A DNA stretch of 64,000 nt from Adineta vaga. Lineage: Eukaryota; Rotifera. Under the pieces are notes generated by a model. The model saw nothing but the letters and a program-made list of their open reading frames with translations, had not been told where the DNA came from and ran no database searches. The position numbers were made by a program, and so were the translations under genes. Shown here in pieces: positions 32,954 to 44,497 of this stretch; within the stretch, counting starts at the first letter, position 1, and the number at the start of each line of letters is the position of its first letter. The stretch lies in assembly GCA_021613535.1 (NCBI GenBank), contig CP075493.1, positions 10,912,001 to 10,976,000 of the forward strand, read 5' to 3'.

Positions 32954-33967
32954 ATGAATACCAGTAACGCCACTATAATGACAAATACAGCTGAGTCAAT
33001 ATCAATTTTCGCCACTTTTTATAGTTACTATTGCCTATCAGTAATAATATGTGGTACGATATTCAATCTCCTGACAATTGTTGTCTTCTGTCGATCTATA
33101 TTTCGAAACACTAAAGCTCGTCCAACGACTCATTATATGCGTGCAATAGCAGTGGTTGATTGCGTTGGACTATATGGATGGACTCTCGATGGTTATCTAT
33201 ATGCAACTCACGGATTTACACTTAATTACACGTACACGGTGGCATCATGTAAGTTTTTCTATTTTTTAAATTTCTGGACACTTCAAACTTCAGCATGGCT
33301 GCATGTTTTTGTTGCTTTTGATCGGTATTTATTTATGAGTCGAGTGCAGCCAACGACGTGGTTCAATCGGTCAAAAAGTGTCTTGATTGTTATTACTTGT
33401 ATCATGACAATCTTTTTAATTTCAAATTTTCCTCTTTTAATATTAGTTTGTTACAGAAATACTAGTGGGTATATTATTGCCGACTATCCCTTATATCCCA
33501 TGGTTTCCACATTCCAAAGCATACATTTATGGATTTATGACCTTATTCCAGCAGGATTTATTTTATCATTCAATTTTCTCTCAATCTATCATCTTTATAA
33601 ACTACGACGAACAACAATCATAACAAATTCGAAAATTCGTCATCGGCCAATTACAATCACTCTTATCATCAATGGTTTTCTCTGCGTGATTACACGAACA
33701 CCAGCTTCGCTTAACTATGCTTTTTTCTATCCTATTCTTTCAGCAAGTGAAAGGGGTAATTTCCTGATTAATGTATTTAATTTACTTCTATACACATCTC
33801 CTGTTCTGAATTTTCCAATTTATCTAACGACATCCAGAGAATTTCGTCATGAGTTGGTTCATTGCTTGAGAAGAAGAGCGACGGCAGCAGCAACTGTTAG
33901 AGACAAACCGGTACAAATTGTACAAATCAAAGTACGAAGCATACCGAACACACGTGATTTACAATGA
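32954..33967 (+). CDS. Rhodopsin-like (class A) GPCR
   Basis: An intronless 337-residue frame. The N-terminus has two N-glycosylation sequons (NTS at 2, NAT at 5). Seven hydrophobic segments follow. TM1 has the conserved Asn in GTIFNLL; TM3 ends in the DRY motif (D123, R124, Y125); TM7 ends with NFPIY in place of NPxxY; a basic tail closes the protein. C99 before TM3 is the usual partner for a disulfide with the second outer loop. The general pattern resembles invertebrate peptide (FMRFamide-type) receptors, but the ligand cannot be read from sequence. It sits alone inside the gene-poor accessory stretch between the two duplicated units. Confidence 0.88.
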   Translation: MNTSNATIMTNTAESISIFATFYSYYCLSVIICGTIFNLLTIVVFCRSIFRNTKARPTTHYMRAIAVVDCVGLYGWTLDGYLYATHGFTLNYTYTVASCKFFYFLNFWTLQTSAWLHVFVAFDRYLFMSRVQPTTWFNRSKSVLIVITCIMTIFLISNFPLLILVCYRNTSGYIIADYPLYPMVSTFQSIHLWIYDLIPAGFILSFNFLSIYHLYKLRRTTIITNSKIRHRPITITLIINGFLCVITRTPASLNYAFFYPILSASERGNFLINVFNLLLYTSPVLNFPIYLTTSREFRHELVHCLRRRATAAATVRDKPVQIVQIKVRSIPNTRDLQ

Positions 33968-34686
33968 AAAACACAAATTTTTTTTATTCTAAATGAAGTG
34001 AATATTTTTCTTTTAGCGAAATAAAATTTACAAAAATAAGACTGTTTTCTTTTATTATTTATGTCAGATTGATTTTGAAAACATATATAAACGTCAATTA
34101 GTCGACGAGAAGATTAGGCGTATACAAATTACAGTAGAGCACGTCCACCGGTAACGCACTCAGCATTTTTCACTTTTCAGTAGTTATAACTTCAGAGCCA
34201 TAGCTGCTACAGAGCTGAAACTTATAGGTTCTCAAGATACTTAGACGACCTACGTTTGCTGAAAAGTTCCCTTTATTTGATTGCACTATCACAATTTTAG
34301 AGCTTCGAAAAAGCGTGGTAACACACTCATTCAAAAGGATCCGTGCAACCAGACCACTGTAAAGAAGTTTATACCTCTACGAAACTTTCGCATACGAAAG
34401 TAAATATTTTTATATGCATCCAGAGCTAAGATACCAGGCTTGATAATCACAAATCTACACTTTGAAATCTTGTCTCTTCCAAGAGTTATTACTGAATGAT
34501 TCCGGTAACGCACTCAGCATTATTTCTGAAACTTTTCCATTTACAAAGATTTTCCCGTCATTTTCAAAAGACAGCTTCTGAACAGCATATATTGGTTGCT
34601 GTGGTGAAACTCTTCTATTTATTTAAAAGCAACACTTTTTCGATATAACAGTCTGATAAAAAACACTCCTAAAATATCTGTATCAG
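33968..34686. other. Spacer with a 20-base direct repeat
   Basis: Between the GPCR and the transposon-type relic. Apart from the repeats at 34148 and 34502 no feature is seen. Confidence 0.5.
34148..34521 (+). repeat. 20-base direct repeat, two copies 354 bp apart
   Basis: CCGGTAACGCACTCAGCATT occurs at 34148-34167 and 34502-34521, both perfect. A looser form, GTGGTAACACACTCATT, occurs between them at about 34314-34330. Such spacing suggests terminal or internal repeats of a small element, or remnants of the element carrying the neighbouring transposon-type gene. Confidence 0.65.
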
Positions 34687-36495
34687 CTACTTTTTGTTCA
34701 AAAACTTACTGTCCAAAATTGTGTCGATTTGCCATACAATCACATCTTGACGAACAACAGTTATATGATGTATCTTTCGTGTATCTTGAACGGATTTTGT
34801 ATTATAGACTATCTCTTTCAATTTTGGTAAAGATGCATTGATTGCTACTTCTGTAATTTCATGTAAAATAATTGTATCGGTTTTAGTTCTAGCAATTTGA
34901 ACGAAATTACCCACGTTTGTGCATTGTTTTTTAGTCATAATCTCCTTATAAACTAATCGCTTAATAATACCACCAATGACATCTACTACGCCTTTACCAT
35001 GGCTTGTAGCAAAGTAGTTCCATGATAAATTCAAATTATGGTCAATAGATAATCTTGCTAAATTAAAGAACAAGTACCGCTGTTTAAACTGGGAGCTAGC
35101 TCCATCACTAAAAAATACGATAGTTATCAAATCAGGTAAATATTGTTTTAATTCATGATAATATAATCAAGACAAGTATTAATACAATATTTATCACGAG
35201 TGAGATTGTTCGATGATAAAGCAAATGAGAAATTTAATGAACCACACCAAGCATGTGCAGTAAAAATTGAAATTGATTTAGTTGTCCAGTGTGCTGACTG
35301 AATAGCATCTTGTTCTTCAGTATTGAAGTTCTCTGAATAATGAACTTGAACACTGATTGATTTATAATTCGAATTATCTTTTATTTCTTCGAAAAAATGA
35401 CTTTGTTTACGTTTAATAAATACATAATTCAGATATTGTTCTATTTTCGTCGACAAAACTTGTATACATTCTTTCACTGTACCTGTATGTTCTGTTTTTT
35501 CAGCATGACCACGAATATTATCTCATTGAGACCATTTTAAAGCAATATCTCCATCAATGATTTTGTTTTCAATATGTAATTTGAAATTATTAGAACAATA
35601 ACGACAATTAGACGACATACATTCTTCATTAGACTCATCACAGACGAGTACTGTGGTAAATGCTTGTAAACTAGAACAAGTTGTGTCATCGATAAAATTG
35701 GACAACGCATCAATGAGTAAGATAACATTTTGATGATATAAACATAAGTACACACGATGAGCCATCATAGATTCCACCGCCACATGTTTAGGTCGTAATT
35801 GACAAAACAATGAACGTGATACAGCAAAGCCTGAAAAAAAGACAATGAATTTCAAAAACAACATGTAGACGAAAGGAAAAATAATCTTATACCAAGATTA
35901 TCTTGCAAGAACATTTGATGTGCTTCACGTAAGTTATATAACAAAACTCTTTGCTGAAAAGTTTGCTTACTACCACCAACCTCCCTGACGACGACTGTAT
36001 CACATTTGCCCCGCATTTTATATGATATAAGATCACGTTCATAGTAACGAAGAATAGTATTTTTGGTTGTCGATGATAATGTTCTTGTAATACTAGGATA
36101 AGTTTGTATTGGTAAAAGTCCAACAGATTCGGCAATTGTTTTTATAACGAGATGTTTCTTAGCTGGATCTTTGGGCAATATTTTCTTGACTTTTTTTGTT
36201 GCTTTTGCCACTGTTTGCACTGTTGGAGATGAATTACTAGGTAGAAAAGAAAAAGAAAAAAATGTATTATTGCTCATTATTGTTAACAAACGTACTTCCC
36301 GTTTGAACACTTTTCTCGTATAACGTTTCTGTGAATCAGCATGTGCAACCAGATAATTAATTCGTGCTGATCCAGTCAATTTTCGACGAAAAGCTTTCAT
36401 TCTTATAGCATTTTTAGCTTTCGCCACACCATATAAACCTTTTTTATCAGATTTTCTCGATATCGCTTTTGTTTTTCAGCTGGTGTAAAAGCCAT
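34687..36495 (-). pseudogene. Dead transposon-type gene (KQKRYREN start, SDGASSQFK / ATSHGKG core)
   Basis: Minus strand from the ATG at 36495: FTPAEKQKRYRENL, then a one-base shift in an A-run into VAKAKNAIRMKAFRRKL. Two ordinary introns follow (acceptors near 36240 and 35833). Later come a stop replacing a tryptophan-like position at about 35524 and another shift near 35160, before FFSDGASSQFKQRY and YFATSHGKGVVDVIGG. Many invertebrate genomes carry multicopy genes with this start and this core, and they behave like transposon genes (recollection; family name not certain). At least three disabling changes mean it cannot make the full protein. It stands in the accessory island near a hAT element and short repeats. 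Confidence 0.6.
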
Positions 36496-37642
36496 AATGC
36501 CGAGAATACATCCTATTCCGGAATTGTTGTAATATGTTAGTTGATGAAAAGACCATCCGCATCGATCGATCGAATTCCCAAACGGAATTCCGGAATTCGT
36601 GCACATATGGAACAGCTACGATTTGGCAGGAGTTCTTGCATTTCCTGCCTATTTTTGCCTAACTCGGAAGTGACTGGATGTGTGAACTCAGGAAAAGTTG
36701 ATCCTGATTTATTCATGAAATGCGGTGCGCACTTTCGAGTTCGTGACCGTGCACCTTTTTTATGAATTTCTTGGATGTGTTGGTTTCTTCATCAGGTCGC
36801 TTTAATTAGGCGTTTTTCAGACACCATTACTATTGTGCTGCCCCACCGACCGAGACTTCCACACACCTACACCCTCCCCAAAATAAAGTTCATAGAAAAA
36901 AACTTTTTTTCCTATCAAATTACGAGATAAAGAGTCCTCTTTCTTTTTGTGTGTCGAAAAGCAGCCAATTCTGTCGCAAAGTAAAGTTAGACGCAATGTT
37001 AGCGTCACTCTACACAATCATGTATATGTGTCTGTCAAACAGTATGACCGTTATATAAGCGGATGAAGAACGAATAAAATTTAAATCAATAGCATATTTC
37101 GATAGAGCGTCGAACGCTCTACAAATTGCTCTATTTGCATTCGTTTACATTTACTTTAATACAGTAAAAAAATGCCATTTACTTACCTTGTGTCAATGAA
37201 AAATGAAATTTTTTCACAATGTTTTTTTCATACGTCATCAACAATACTAGATAGAGAGCTGAAATTTTGTGTGGGTGTGAGACACTCATAGACTAGTATC
37301 ATGTAAAAAAATTATCAAAATTAATCAACTAGAAAAGAAGTTATTCAAAAAATATAGCTGAAACCCAATCGTACCAAAAAGTTGCAATCCACTCATATCC
37401 ATCTTCATATTAATCCTTCCTATATGTCAACAGATCAAGGAATTCCGGAATCGGAAGGAATTGCTAGGAATTTAATTACATCAGTAGGAATCGAGTAGAA
37501 GGAATTCCGGAATGGGATGTGATGAATTCCGGAATTGAACGATAGTCATTTTGGTGGGTCAAGCAATTCCGGAATGTGTAACTTTTCGGAATAGGATGAC
37601 TGCTCGAACTGTAATCACGTCTTACATTGAGAACTTGCTGTT
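36496..37642. other. Spacer with palindromic repeats, left of duplication copy 2
   Basis: No gene. Contains the AATTCCGGAATT cluster, a 7-bp-arm inverted repeat (TAGAGCG/CGCTCTA at 37103-37121) and a short degenerate CA/TG-rich tract near 36855-36875 that faintly resembles telomere repeat on the minus strand. Confidence 0.5.
36515..37575. repeat. Six copies of the palindrome (GG)AATTCCGGAAT(T)
   Basis: Copies at 36515-36524, 36584-36598, 37439-37451, 37501-37513, 37524-37536 and 37565-37575. They fall into two groups that flank about 840 bp, the right group just before duplication copy 2. I noticed the motif nowhere else in the window. The perfect palindromic core means each copy can pair with every other. 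Confidence 0.7.
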
Positions 37643-39535
37643 CTGTAATCGCAGAAAAAGTGCATTACGAACGTTTGTAACTAAATAAAACAAAGTATAA
37701 GCAAGAGAACACAAATGATTTATCGTTGCCACATAAGATTTTTTTTCAATGACGAATAATTCATCCTTTTGTTTACCTTAAATAAACTGCCATTCATCTT
37801 TCTACACTCTCAATCAACATAAAACGGTATGTAACTTATTCTTTTCTTGTTAAGAAAGAACAAAATGTGTATGGAAACATTGCAACGATATCGTATCAAA
37901 ATATATCAATACTTATTATTTATCGGCACAAGTTTAATTATCTTCCTCACGAGTGATAGATATCTTACTCACCAGTATTACATCGATAATGATCCGTCAT
38001 TTTCATCATTAGCATTCTGGGAAGATAATCGAACATTACAAACAGGACGACCGTTACCTGTACCAGTAATTACAAATGACAAAATCAATCTAACAAATTT
38101 CACATTAGTAATAGCTGCTTGCTGTCGAAATGTTGAAAAATATCTGCCTGGTTTTCAAAAGAATGTGTATGCTATTGGTTCTTTATTTCAACACTATCAT
38201 CTCTATTTGGGTGAATCTGATTCCCAAGATAATACATTGAAATTTATTCAAGATTGGGCAAACAATGATTCTAAACATGTTAGTATTTATACTGCAGGAA
38301 ATCAACGATTGCGTCTTTTACTACGTAAGTTGCTTTTCCATGTCAAAACTTTTATCTTGTAGATAAATTAATGTACACTCTTGATATTTCTGGTTCGTAG
38401 GTACTCAACGACTTGCTCATTGTCGAAATAATCTTCTTCAACGTGCTCGTACTGAAATGTCTTCATTTGATTATTATCTTGTTCTTGACGTCGATGTTAC
38501 ATCATCAGATACATTTTCAGTTAATAATTTTCTCTCAAATTTTAATTATCCATTATCATCATGGGCAGCGATGACGGCATCGCAATCAGATAGATATTAT
38601 GATATTTGGGCACTACGTACATCGCCAACAGTCACATTTGATTTTCTTGAACGTAGTCGACAAGTATCAATAGTTCCTATAGCTTGGGGATCAGTACTTA
38701 AAAACTTAATATCACGACATTTTAAAGGTATTCCACGTGATCATCCATTGATCGATGTGGAATCCGCGTTTGGAGGTGCAGCTATTTATTCAACTCGACA
38801 TTTAACTGACAAATGTGTGTATGATGGTTGGAGAAACTATGGATTATGGTTTTATCGAGAACAATGTGAACATGTTTCGTTCAATCTATGTATTAGAGAA
38901 AATGCAGGTGGAGGAAAATTTTTCATCAATCCACGATTTCGAGCTGCTTGAAAATGTTTTGTTTCAATAGTAGAAAAAACAACATACATCAATCAAACAG
39001 CGATTATCGTCTAATTCTGTTATATTTTTTTACTTTCATTTAAAATAACACACGTCAGTTTCTGTTTCACAATGTACATGCGCACACGCCACATTTTTTT
39101 GTTTACATCTACAGAAGGTTGCTGTATTAATTAACAATGGGATGTTGTAAATCATCGACTGCTGCAGTAACACCAACTGTTCAACCTTTATCGACGGAAG
39201 AATTCGATGAAAAAGATGATGCAAATTTGATGTACAGTCAATTATTCAAAGAACTCGTAGAGCAAATACCGGAGCATGATCGATTCAAAGTCATATCTTA
39301 TTGTCCTGATTTGTATACTAAAAGAAATCTATGGAATTTGATCTCTACCAAACCACAATTATTAGATCGCACAAATTTAATGAGAAGAAAAATTCAAGAT
39401 AAAAATCCCTTGTTTGCTTTGGGTCATCTTCTGTTAGAAATGCGTTCATACGATCGTGCAGAATATTTTTATTTAAAATCTCTTTCCCAACAAACGAATG
39501 ATTGGAAACGTTTATCCATTATATACAATAATTTA
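37643..39535 (+). repeat. Segmental duplication, copy 2 (partner 26108-28005)
   Basis: The complete copy: similarity to copy 1 begins at CTGTAATCGC and ends inside the TPR gene, which here continues normally. Differences from copy 1 are scattered single bases and a few tiny indels, including three bases in the TPR start region. Confidence 0.92.
37865..38951 (+). CDS. Type II membrane glycosyltransferase-like protein, copy 2
   Basis: Exons 37865-38324 and 38401-38951 (phase-1 intron of 76 bases) give 336 residues, the same structure as the copy at 26331. The signal anchor (YQYLLFIGTSLIIFL), FDYYLVLDVDV and DRYYDIWALR are retained. Replacements relative to copy 1 are few, for example Ala to Thr at residue 5, Val to Gly in the anchor and His to Tyr in the CRNVEK segment. 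Both reading frames and splice sites are intact, so two nearly identical enzymes may be made. Proposed role: addition of a sugar to a glycan in the Golgi, family GT69-like (inference). Confidence 0.7.
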
Positions 39536-40066
39536 GCTAGAGTATATTATGAACAGGAAAAATATGATCAAGTTTTAAAATATTATCATAAAAATATGAA
39601 TCTTTTACAAAAGAATTTACCTGATGATGATCCAAATCTTAGTGTTGATTATAACAATATTGGTACTGTTTATAAAAAACAAAAAAGATTTGATTTAGCT
39701 TTACTATTCTTTCAACAAGCATTAAATCTTGGAATGAAAGCTAATCAACCCGACGAAAAATTAATTGCATTATTCTATAATAATATTGGTTTAGCTCACA
39801 ATGCTCAACAGAATTTTGCTCAAGGTCTTATTCATCATGAAAACTGTTTACAAATAAATCAAAGACTTCTACCAACTGCTCATCCATCAATTGGCATTAT
39901 CGCATCATAATTTAGCTATTTCTCTTTGTGAATTAGGTCGACTTAATGAAGCATTCGGTCATGCACAAGAAGCAGTTGCTATAACATCACAATCTTTAGC
40001 TGATGATCATCCACAACAAATTGCTCATGAAAATCTTCTAGATGAAATACAGAAAAGAATGCCATA
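39137..40066 (+). CDS. Kinesin-light-chain-like TPR protein, copy 2 (one frame break near the 3' end)
   Basis: Starts MGCCKSS, a myristoylation/palmitoylation-type N-terminus. A helical N-terminal region of ~100 residues is followed by TPR units with the LARVYYEQEKYDQVLKYY, NNIGTVYKKQKRFDLALLFF and NNIGLAHNAQQNFAQGLIHH signatures, ending at a stop at 39908-39910. One base over, the next TPR continues directly (HHNLAISLCELGRLNEAFGHA) to a TAA at 40064-40066 with a typical IQKRMP ending. A single-base shift at about 39893-39900 therefore cuts the protein from roughly 309 to 257 residues. TPR arrays bind partner proteins; the lipidation motif would tether it to membranes. The frame break may be real or an assembly error. 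Confidence 0.75.
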
Positions 40067-40313
40067 AATGATTGTAGGTCTTCTTCTTTTTCATCAGATC
40101 ATTGACATATTAGTCAATAAAGACTAAAAAGAAACTTATTTTCAATGATGTTATACGTGACAGAATAACTGACGATTTTTTTATATATTATTCAAGTTAA
40201 AGAAAAAAAGAAGAACAGAAGAAAAACATGCATTGTGTGTTTTTTTTTGTTGTTGCGAAATGATGTCGAAATAACATATTGTTTCATCTATCTTCATTTC
40301 GAAATTTATAACG

Positions 40314-42074
40314 ATGAGTAAAAGCACGCGATCAAAGTTAATCAAATCTAGCACATCGCTTGAATATTTACCAAATGAAATCTTCATTTCAATCTTCTCT
40401 TATCTATCTGGTGTTGATACTGTTTTAGCTTTTTCAAATCTTAATTCTCGTTTTTATTCTCTATCAAATCAATATTGTTATTTCTTTGATTTCAAATCGA
40501 TAAGTAAGACTAAACTGGATTTTATACTTACCCAACAACGAAATAAACAATTTTGGAAATCATTACAACTTTCCAACAATGAAGATGAAACACCAGGACA
40601 AATAGAATATTTTTGTCAATTATATTCATTGAGTAATATTTGTCCTCAACTGGAATCATTATCTTTATTGAATATTGAACAAATTCATAACAATGAGGAA
40701 TTATTAACTCAATTATTATTATCTTCATCAAATCTCCAATCATTAACCATCGAACCTATATGTGCAACTGTGTTGTCCAACATCAATCTTTCACAATTGA
40801 AACGATTAGTGATTCATTCATGTAAAAATATAGGATGGATGAAAGTAAGATCATCTTTATTGTAACTAAAAGAAAGCATCTATAAGAGATTTATTCAGGA
40901 CTTATCTCAGTTGGAAAATCGAATATACCATGACTAAAACTGACTGCGCTTGTCCAGAAATGTTGACATGGCCGTTGTTCTAAAGCGATTGAAAATTGTT
41001 TTTAGAGAGCAGTATGATCTTATTTCCATACAGAACTCATTTATTAATTTATCTCAATTAATAACGCTTGAAATTTATCAAAACAAACAGAAACACATAT
41101 CAATGACTCCTTCCATTGCACAAAGATGGGAACAATTAATTCATTCATTCTTCCCTCAACTTAAACATTTTCGATTCTATTTTTATGTTCGTATAATACA
41201 TGGATCAAAACCAATAACATCATCATTTTCTACACCGTTTTATCTATTGGAAAAGAAATGGTTTGTTCGTTGTGATAAATTTGATAACTATTCTTCGTAC
41301 CAATCTGATATGTTATATAATAACGAAGGAGCTGTCTATTCCTTACCGTTACTTTTTCAGCCATCTATATCTATGTGTAATGGAAATCGTGTTCTTTCAA
41401 TAGATTCAACTTTACCGAATGCTCTCAACAATGATGATTTATATTCAAATCACTTCGTCAATATAAAAAAATTAGTATTCAATGGAGATCCAAACTATTT
41501 GGATAAAAATTATAAACAAAACAATATTGTTAACTTAACTATTCAACAATCTTTTACGTCCCATACTTGGATTCAAGTATTAACTAAACTGCGTCATTTA
41601 TCACTTCATAAAAATGCACAAATGTCGACAGATATATTTCACTATTTATTAGAACATACACCAGAATTAGACTCATTAGTAATAGATAATAATCTATTAC
41701 AAAATTTGACAGATAATGGAAATCATAGTGCTATATGTCATCATTTATCAAATAAGATTCGTTATTTGAAATTTCATTCAGCTACAAATGCGTGTCAATG
41801 TTTCAATAAACATAAACTTAGTAAAATATTGCCTATATTTGCTTCAAAATGTCAACATCTATCATTATCAATTCAGTCAAAACTCGATCTTATTTGTTTT
41901 GTTTTGAAACGAATGAAACGATTGCATAGTTTACATATTCATATGACAGAAAAAGATCATCAACCAATTAACATGGAATGGTTTGATGAACAAAAAGCGA
42001 AATTCAGTTTTTCTAATTGTTTTATTGTAAAACGAGAACAAGATTATTATTTTTGGTTGACAAAAAGTTATTAA
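40314..42074 (+). pseudogene. F-box/LRR-type protein with two frame breaks
   Basis: The first exon (40314-40844) gives an F-box at residues 17-51 (YLPNEIFISIFSYL, FSNLNSRF). F-box proteins link SCF ubiquitin ligases to substrates (family knowledge). Leucine-rich sequence follows (LESLSLLNIEQIH, LQSLTIEP, LKRLVIHSCKNIGW). A GTAAGA donor and TATTCAG acceptor (about 40917) lead to DLSQLEN, after which the frame shifts to EYTMTKTDCACPEMLTWPL and shifts again to LKRLKIVFREQYDL. From there a long frame runs to 42074 (about 370 residues). Two single-base changes within ~70 bases thus split an otherwise well-kept gene of some 570 residues. It could be a recent pseudogene or a sequence error. Confidence 0.7.
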
Positions 42075-43316
42075 ATATTTGAATTCTGACCCAGTTGTTC
42101 TTTTGTTTTAAAAAAACAAAGAAAGTCTTGACGTTTATATTATTATAACAAAAGGAATATATTTGAAAGTATATAATTACTTTCCTCATTTTCTTTTTTC
42201 TTTATGTTCAAAAAAAAAGAATGTTTTACTCATTATTGTCATGAGAGTGGTTTCGCACAGAACATCAAGTAGTAGATGTGAGTTTGGCTGAAATATTTTC
42301 TTTGGAAAAACACAATTCTATTTTATCGTATAGCAACATTGAAGGCGGTGAGTATCTCCAGTCATCACCTACAATAAATTGGTGAAGATTAAATTTTGAA
42401 TATAAAACAATCATTATAGGCCTCAATCACATCGATAATTGAAGAAAATTAATATGGACAAGTTGTCAGAATTATTATAACTCATTCGTTGGTGAGAAGT
42501 GCTTCTACTATATTAGTTGTCCAAAAGAAACGTCTTTTATCTATCTGACAGTTATACACCATATCTTTCTAAGTTAATGATACGAGAAAAGAGAATAGCT
42601 TCGTTGATGTAGATTATTTGCATAAAATAAGTTATAATGTATTGGATAAGATATCGTTATTGTGTATAGATAAAATTGATGTCGAATTTATTTTAGAGTT
42701 CATATTTGAATAGGTTTTAAATAAAAATCCTTGTATTATGTTTTAGATTTAATCAATAGTTATAAAAATATTTTATTACGATATAGAAAGTCATCTGAAT
42801 TCGCAAAATGTATTTTAAAATAAATTTTGAGGGTGTATGCACTATAGGTAGCGACATCTGAATGTTTTGAATAGATTTGAGAAAAAATACCTGAGAAATA
42901 TTTCTTAATAAATAGTTAACAAAATTATGTATTTATCTCTTTTATTTAAGTCAAACTCAAATGTTCGATAGCGCTACAATAAACGTCTAATTTGATAGTA
43001 ACACAATTAAAATAACGTATCGTTTTATAGAACAACCATGAATATAATTAGTTAATTCTTCTTCATCGAAAAAATAAGAAAATTAGCTATATACTAAATG
43101 AAGATTTTTCTTTAGTTTTAGAGAATTTCAGAATTTTACTTTGAGTTTTACTCCATTCGCCATCAAGGATATTTTTATTTTCAATAGATGTAACTGACAG
43201 ATGAAACACGCAGTCACGCTTGATTAACACACCACAATAAGTTGTCTGAAAAAGAAAAAAATGACTCGTTTCTAAGCTAACTGTTTTAGTGTAATTTAGG
43301 CCTTGTTTAATCAAGA
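42075..43316. other. Intergenic, nothing firmly recognised
   Basis: About 1.2 kb of AT-rich DNA. A minus-strand frame at 43087-43347 (containing TTYCGVLIKRDCVFHLSV) looks faintly protein-like with two cysteines, perhaps a stray immunoglobulin-like exon, but nothing around it supports a gene. Confidence 0.4.
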
Positions 43317-44497
43317 ATGTTAACAGAATATTTTGGTTCTCTGTCAAAAACAGTATATCATTATTACTCCAGTCTGAACCAAAAGTATCTCATTGTACTA
43401 ACTGCAAGTATACTTCTAATCCTCATGGTTTTTTTATTTCCATTTAAAATAAATTTCCAATCACAACCTTTATCAATCAATCCTAATATACATAAAATTC
43501 GGTCTCCTTTCTCACGCACTCTCGCATTTATTCGAATGAACATGCAACGACTCGAACGAATACAAGTATTAGAAAATTATCGACCTTTCTTTATTGATCT
43601 TCATTATTCAATACCACATTATACAAACATAACTAATTATACTATAGATGGATGGATATCTGGTGGTGAGCCATATAAAGTTGTAGCTGACACAATGCAA
43701 ATTCTTTTAAATAATTATTCGATGGTCGAAGGAGTTTTATATTTTCATTTTGATGTACGTATTCGAGTGCTTTTAATTAATTGTTGAGAAATAATCAATT
43801 ATAAATATATATATGTTTCATAGGCATGGATCAATCCTTTTCAATTTGATCGAATGAATTTCGATAGTATTTGGTTAGCTGGACAATTATCTACATATAT
43901 TTGCGGTGGAAATACGGTAGGATCAAAATGGATCTATTGGACTAATGATTCACTTCGGAGTGTACAAAATGCGAAGCGAACTATTTCGAAAGAATATCCA
44001 AATAGATTTATTACTGATGAAAATATTATGTGTGGAGGGTAAGAATATATATATGTATATATATTTATCGAGTCTTAACAGAGTTTTTGTTATTTGAAAT
44101 TTTTAGTTGGGCTGATATTTACTATATTCCTCGACGATTTTTTAGTGATTTTATTGTTTTATCAAATGTATTTAAAAAAAGTGGATCGTTTCATGAAATT
44201 GGAATACCCACAATGTTTAATATGATAGATCTTACTCATCGACCAACCCCTTTTCACACTGTTATTACACATCTTGAAGATTGTTGGGGAGGTTGTTGTG
44301 CATATGGTGCAGGAATCACTGAGATTAAAAAAAAACGATGTGGTCATAAAATGGATTTAGCAAACGGTCAGATCACAAATACATTAATAGAATTTTTGAA
44401 ATCTGAATCATCCTATCTTAATCATATCACTCCAAATAAATCCAATAATCAATCTATATGGATTAATTATATGTGGGATATGTTCAAACCGAAGTAA
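43317..44497 (+). CDS. Type II membrane protein, putative glycosyltransferase-like
   Basis: Three exons (43317-43754, 43824-44038, 44107-44497) join with correct phases and give 347 residues. One signal-anchor helix lies at about 24-43 (YLIVLTASILLILMVFLFPF), with an N-terminal cytosolic tail and a large luminal part. Luminal landmarks are FFIDLHYSIPHYTN, GVLYFHFD, AWINPFQFDR, GGNTVGSKWIYW, ADIYYIPRRF and LEDCWGGCCAYG. The combination of a short tail, an anchor and an acidic/aromatic luminal domain (DLHYSIPHY, DIYYIP) suggests a Golgi enzyme, but I do not recognise a GT family with certainty. It is unrelated in sequence to the duplicated glycosyltransferase at 26 and 38 kb. Confidence 0.65.

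Noticed and set aside
37103-37121. Inverted repeat TAGAGCG/CGCTCTA as a terminator
   Set aside because: A small hairpin without any gene pointing into it; intrinsic terminators are not used for eukaryotic mRNA genes.
36855-37285. Additional telomere-like tracts (CA-rich near 36855, TGTGGGTGTG near 37268)
   Set aside because: Only one loose unit each, too degenerate to call beside the two clear tracts.
43087-43347. Minus-strand possible immunoglobulin-like exon
   Set aside because: Two cysteines and weak strand pattern only; no adjoining exons found.
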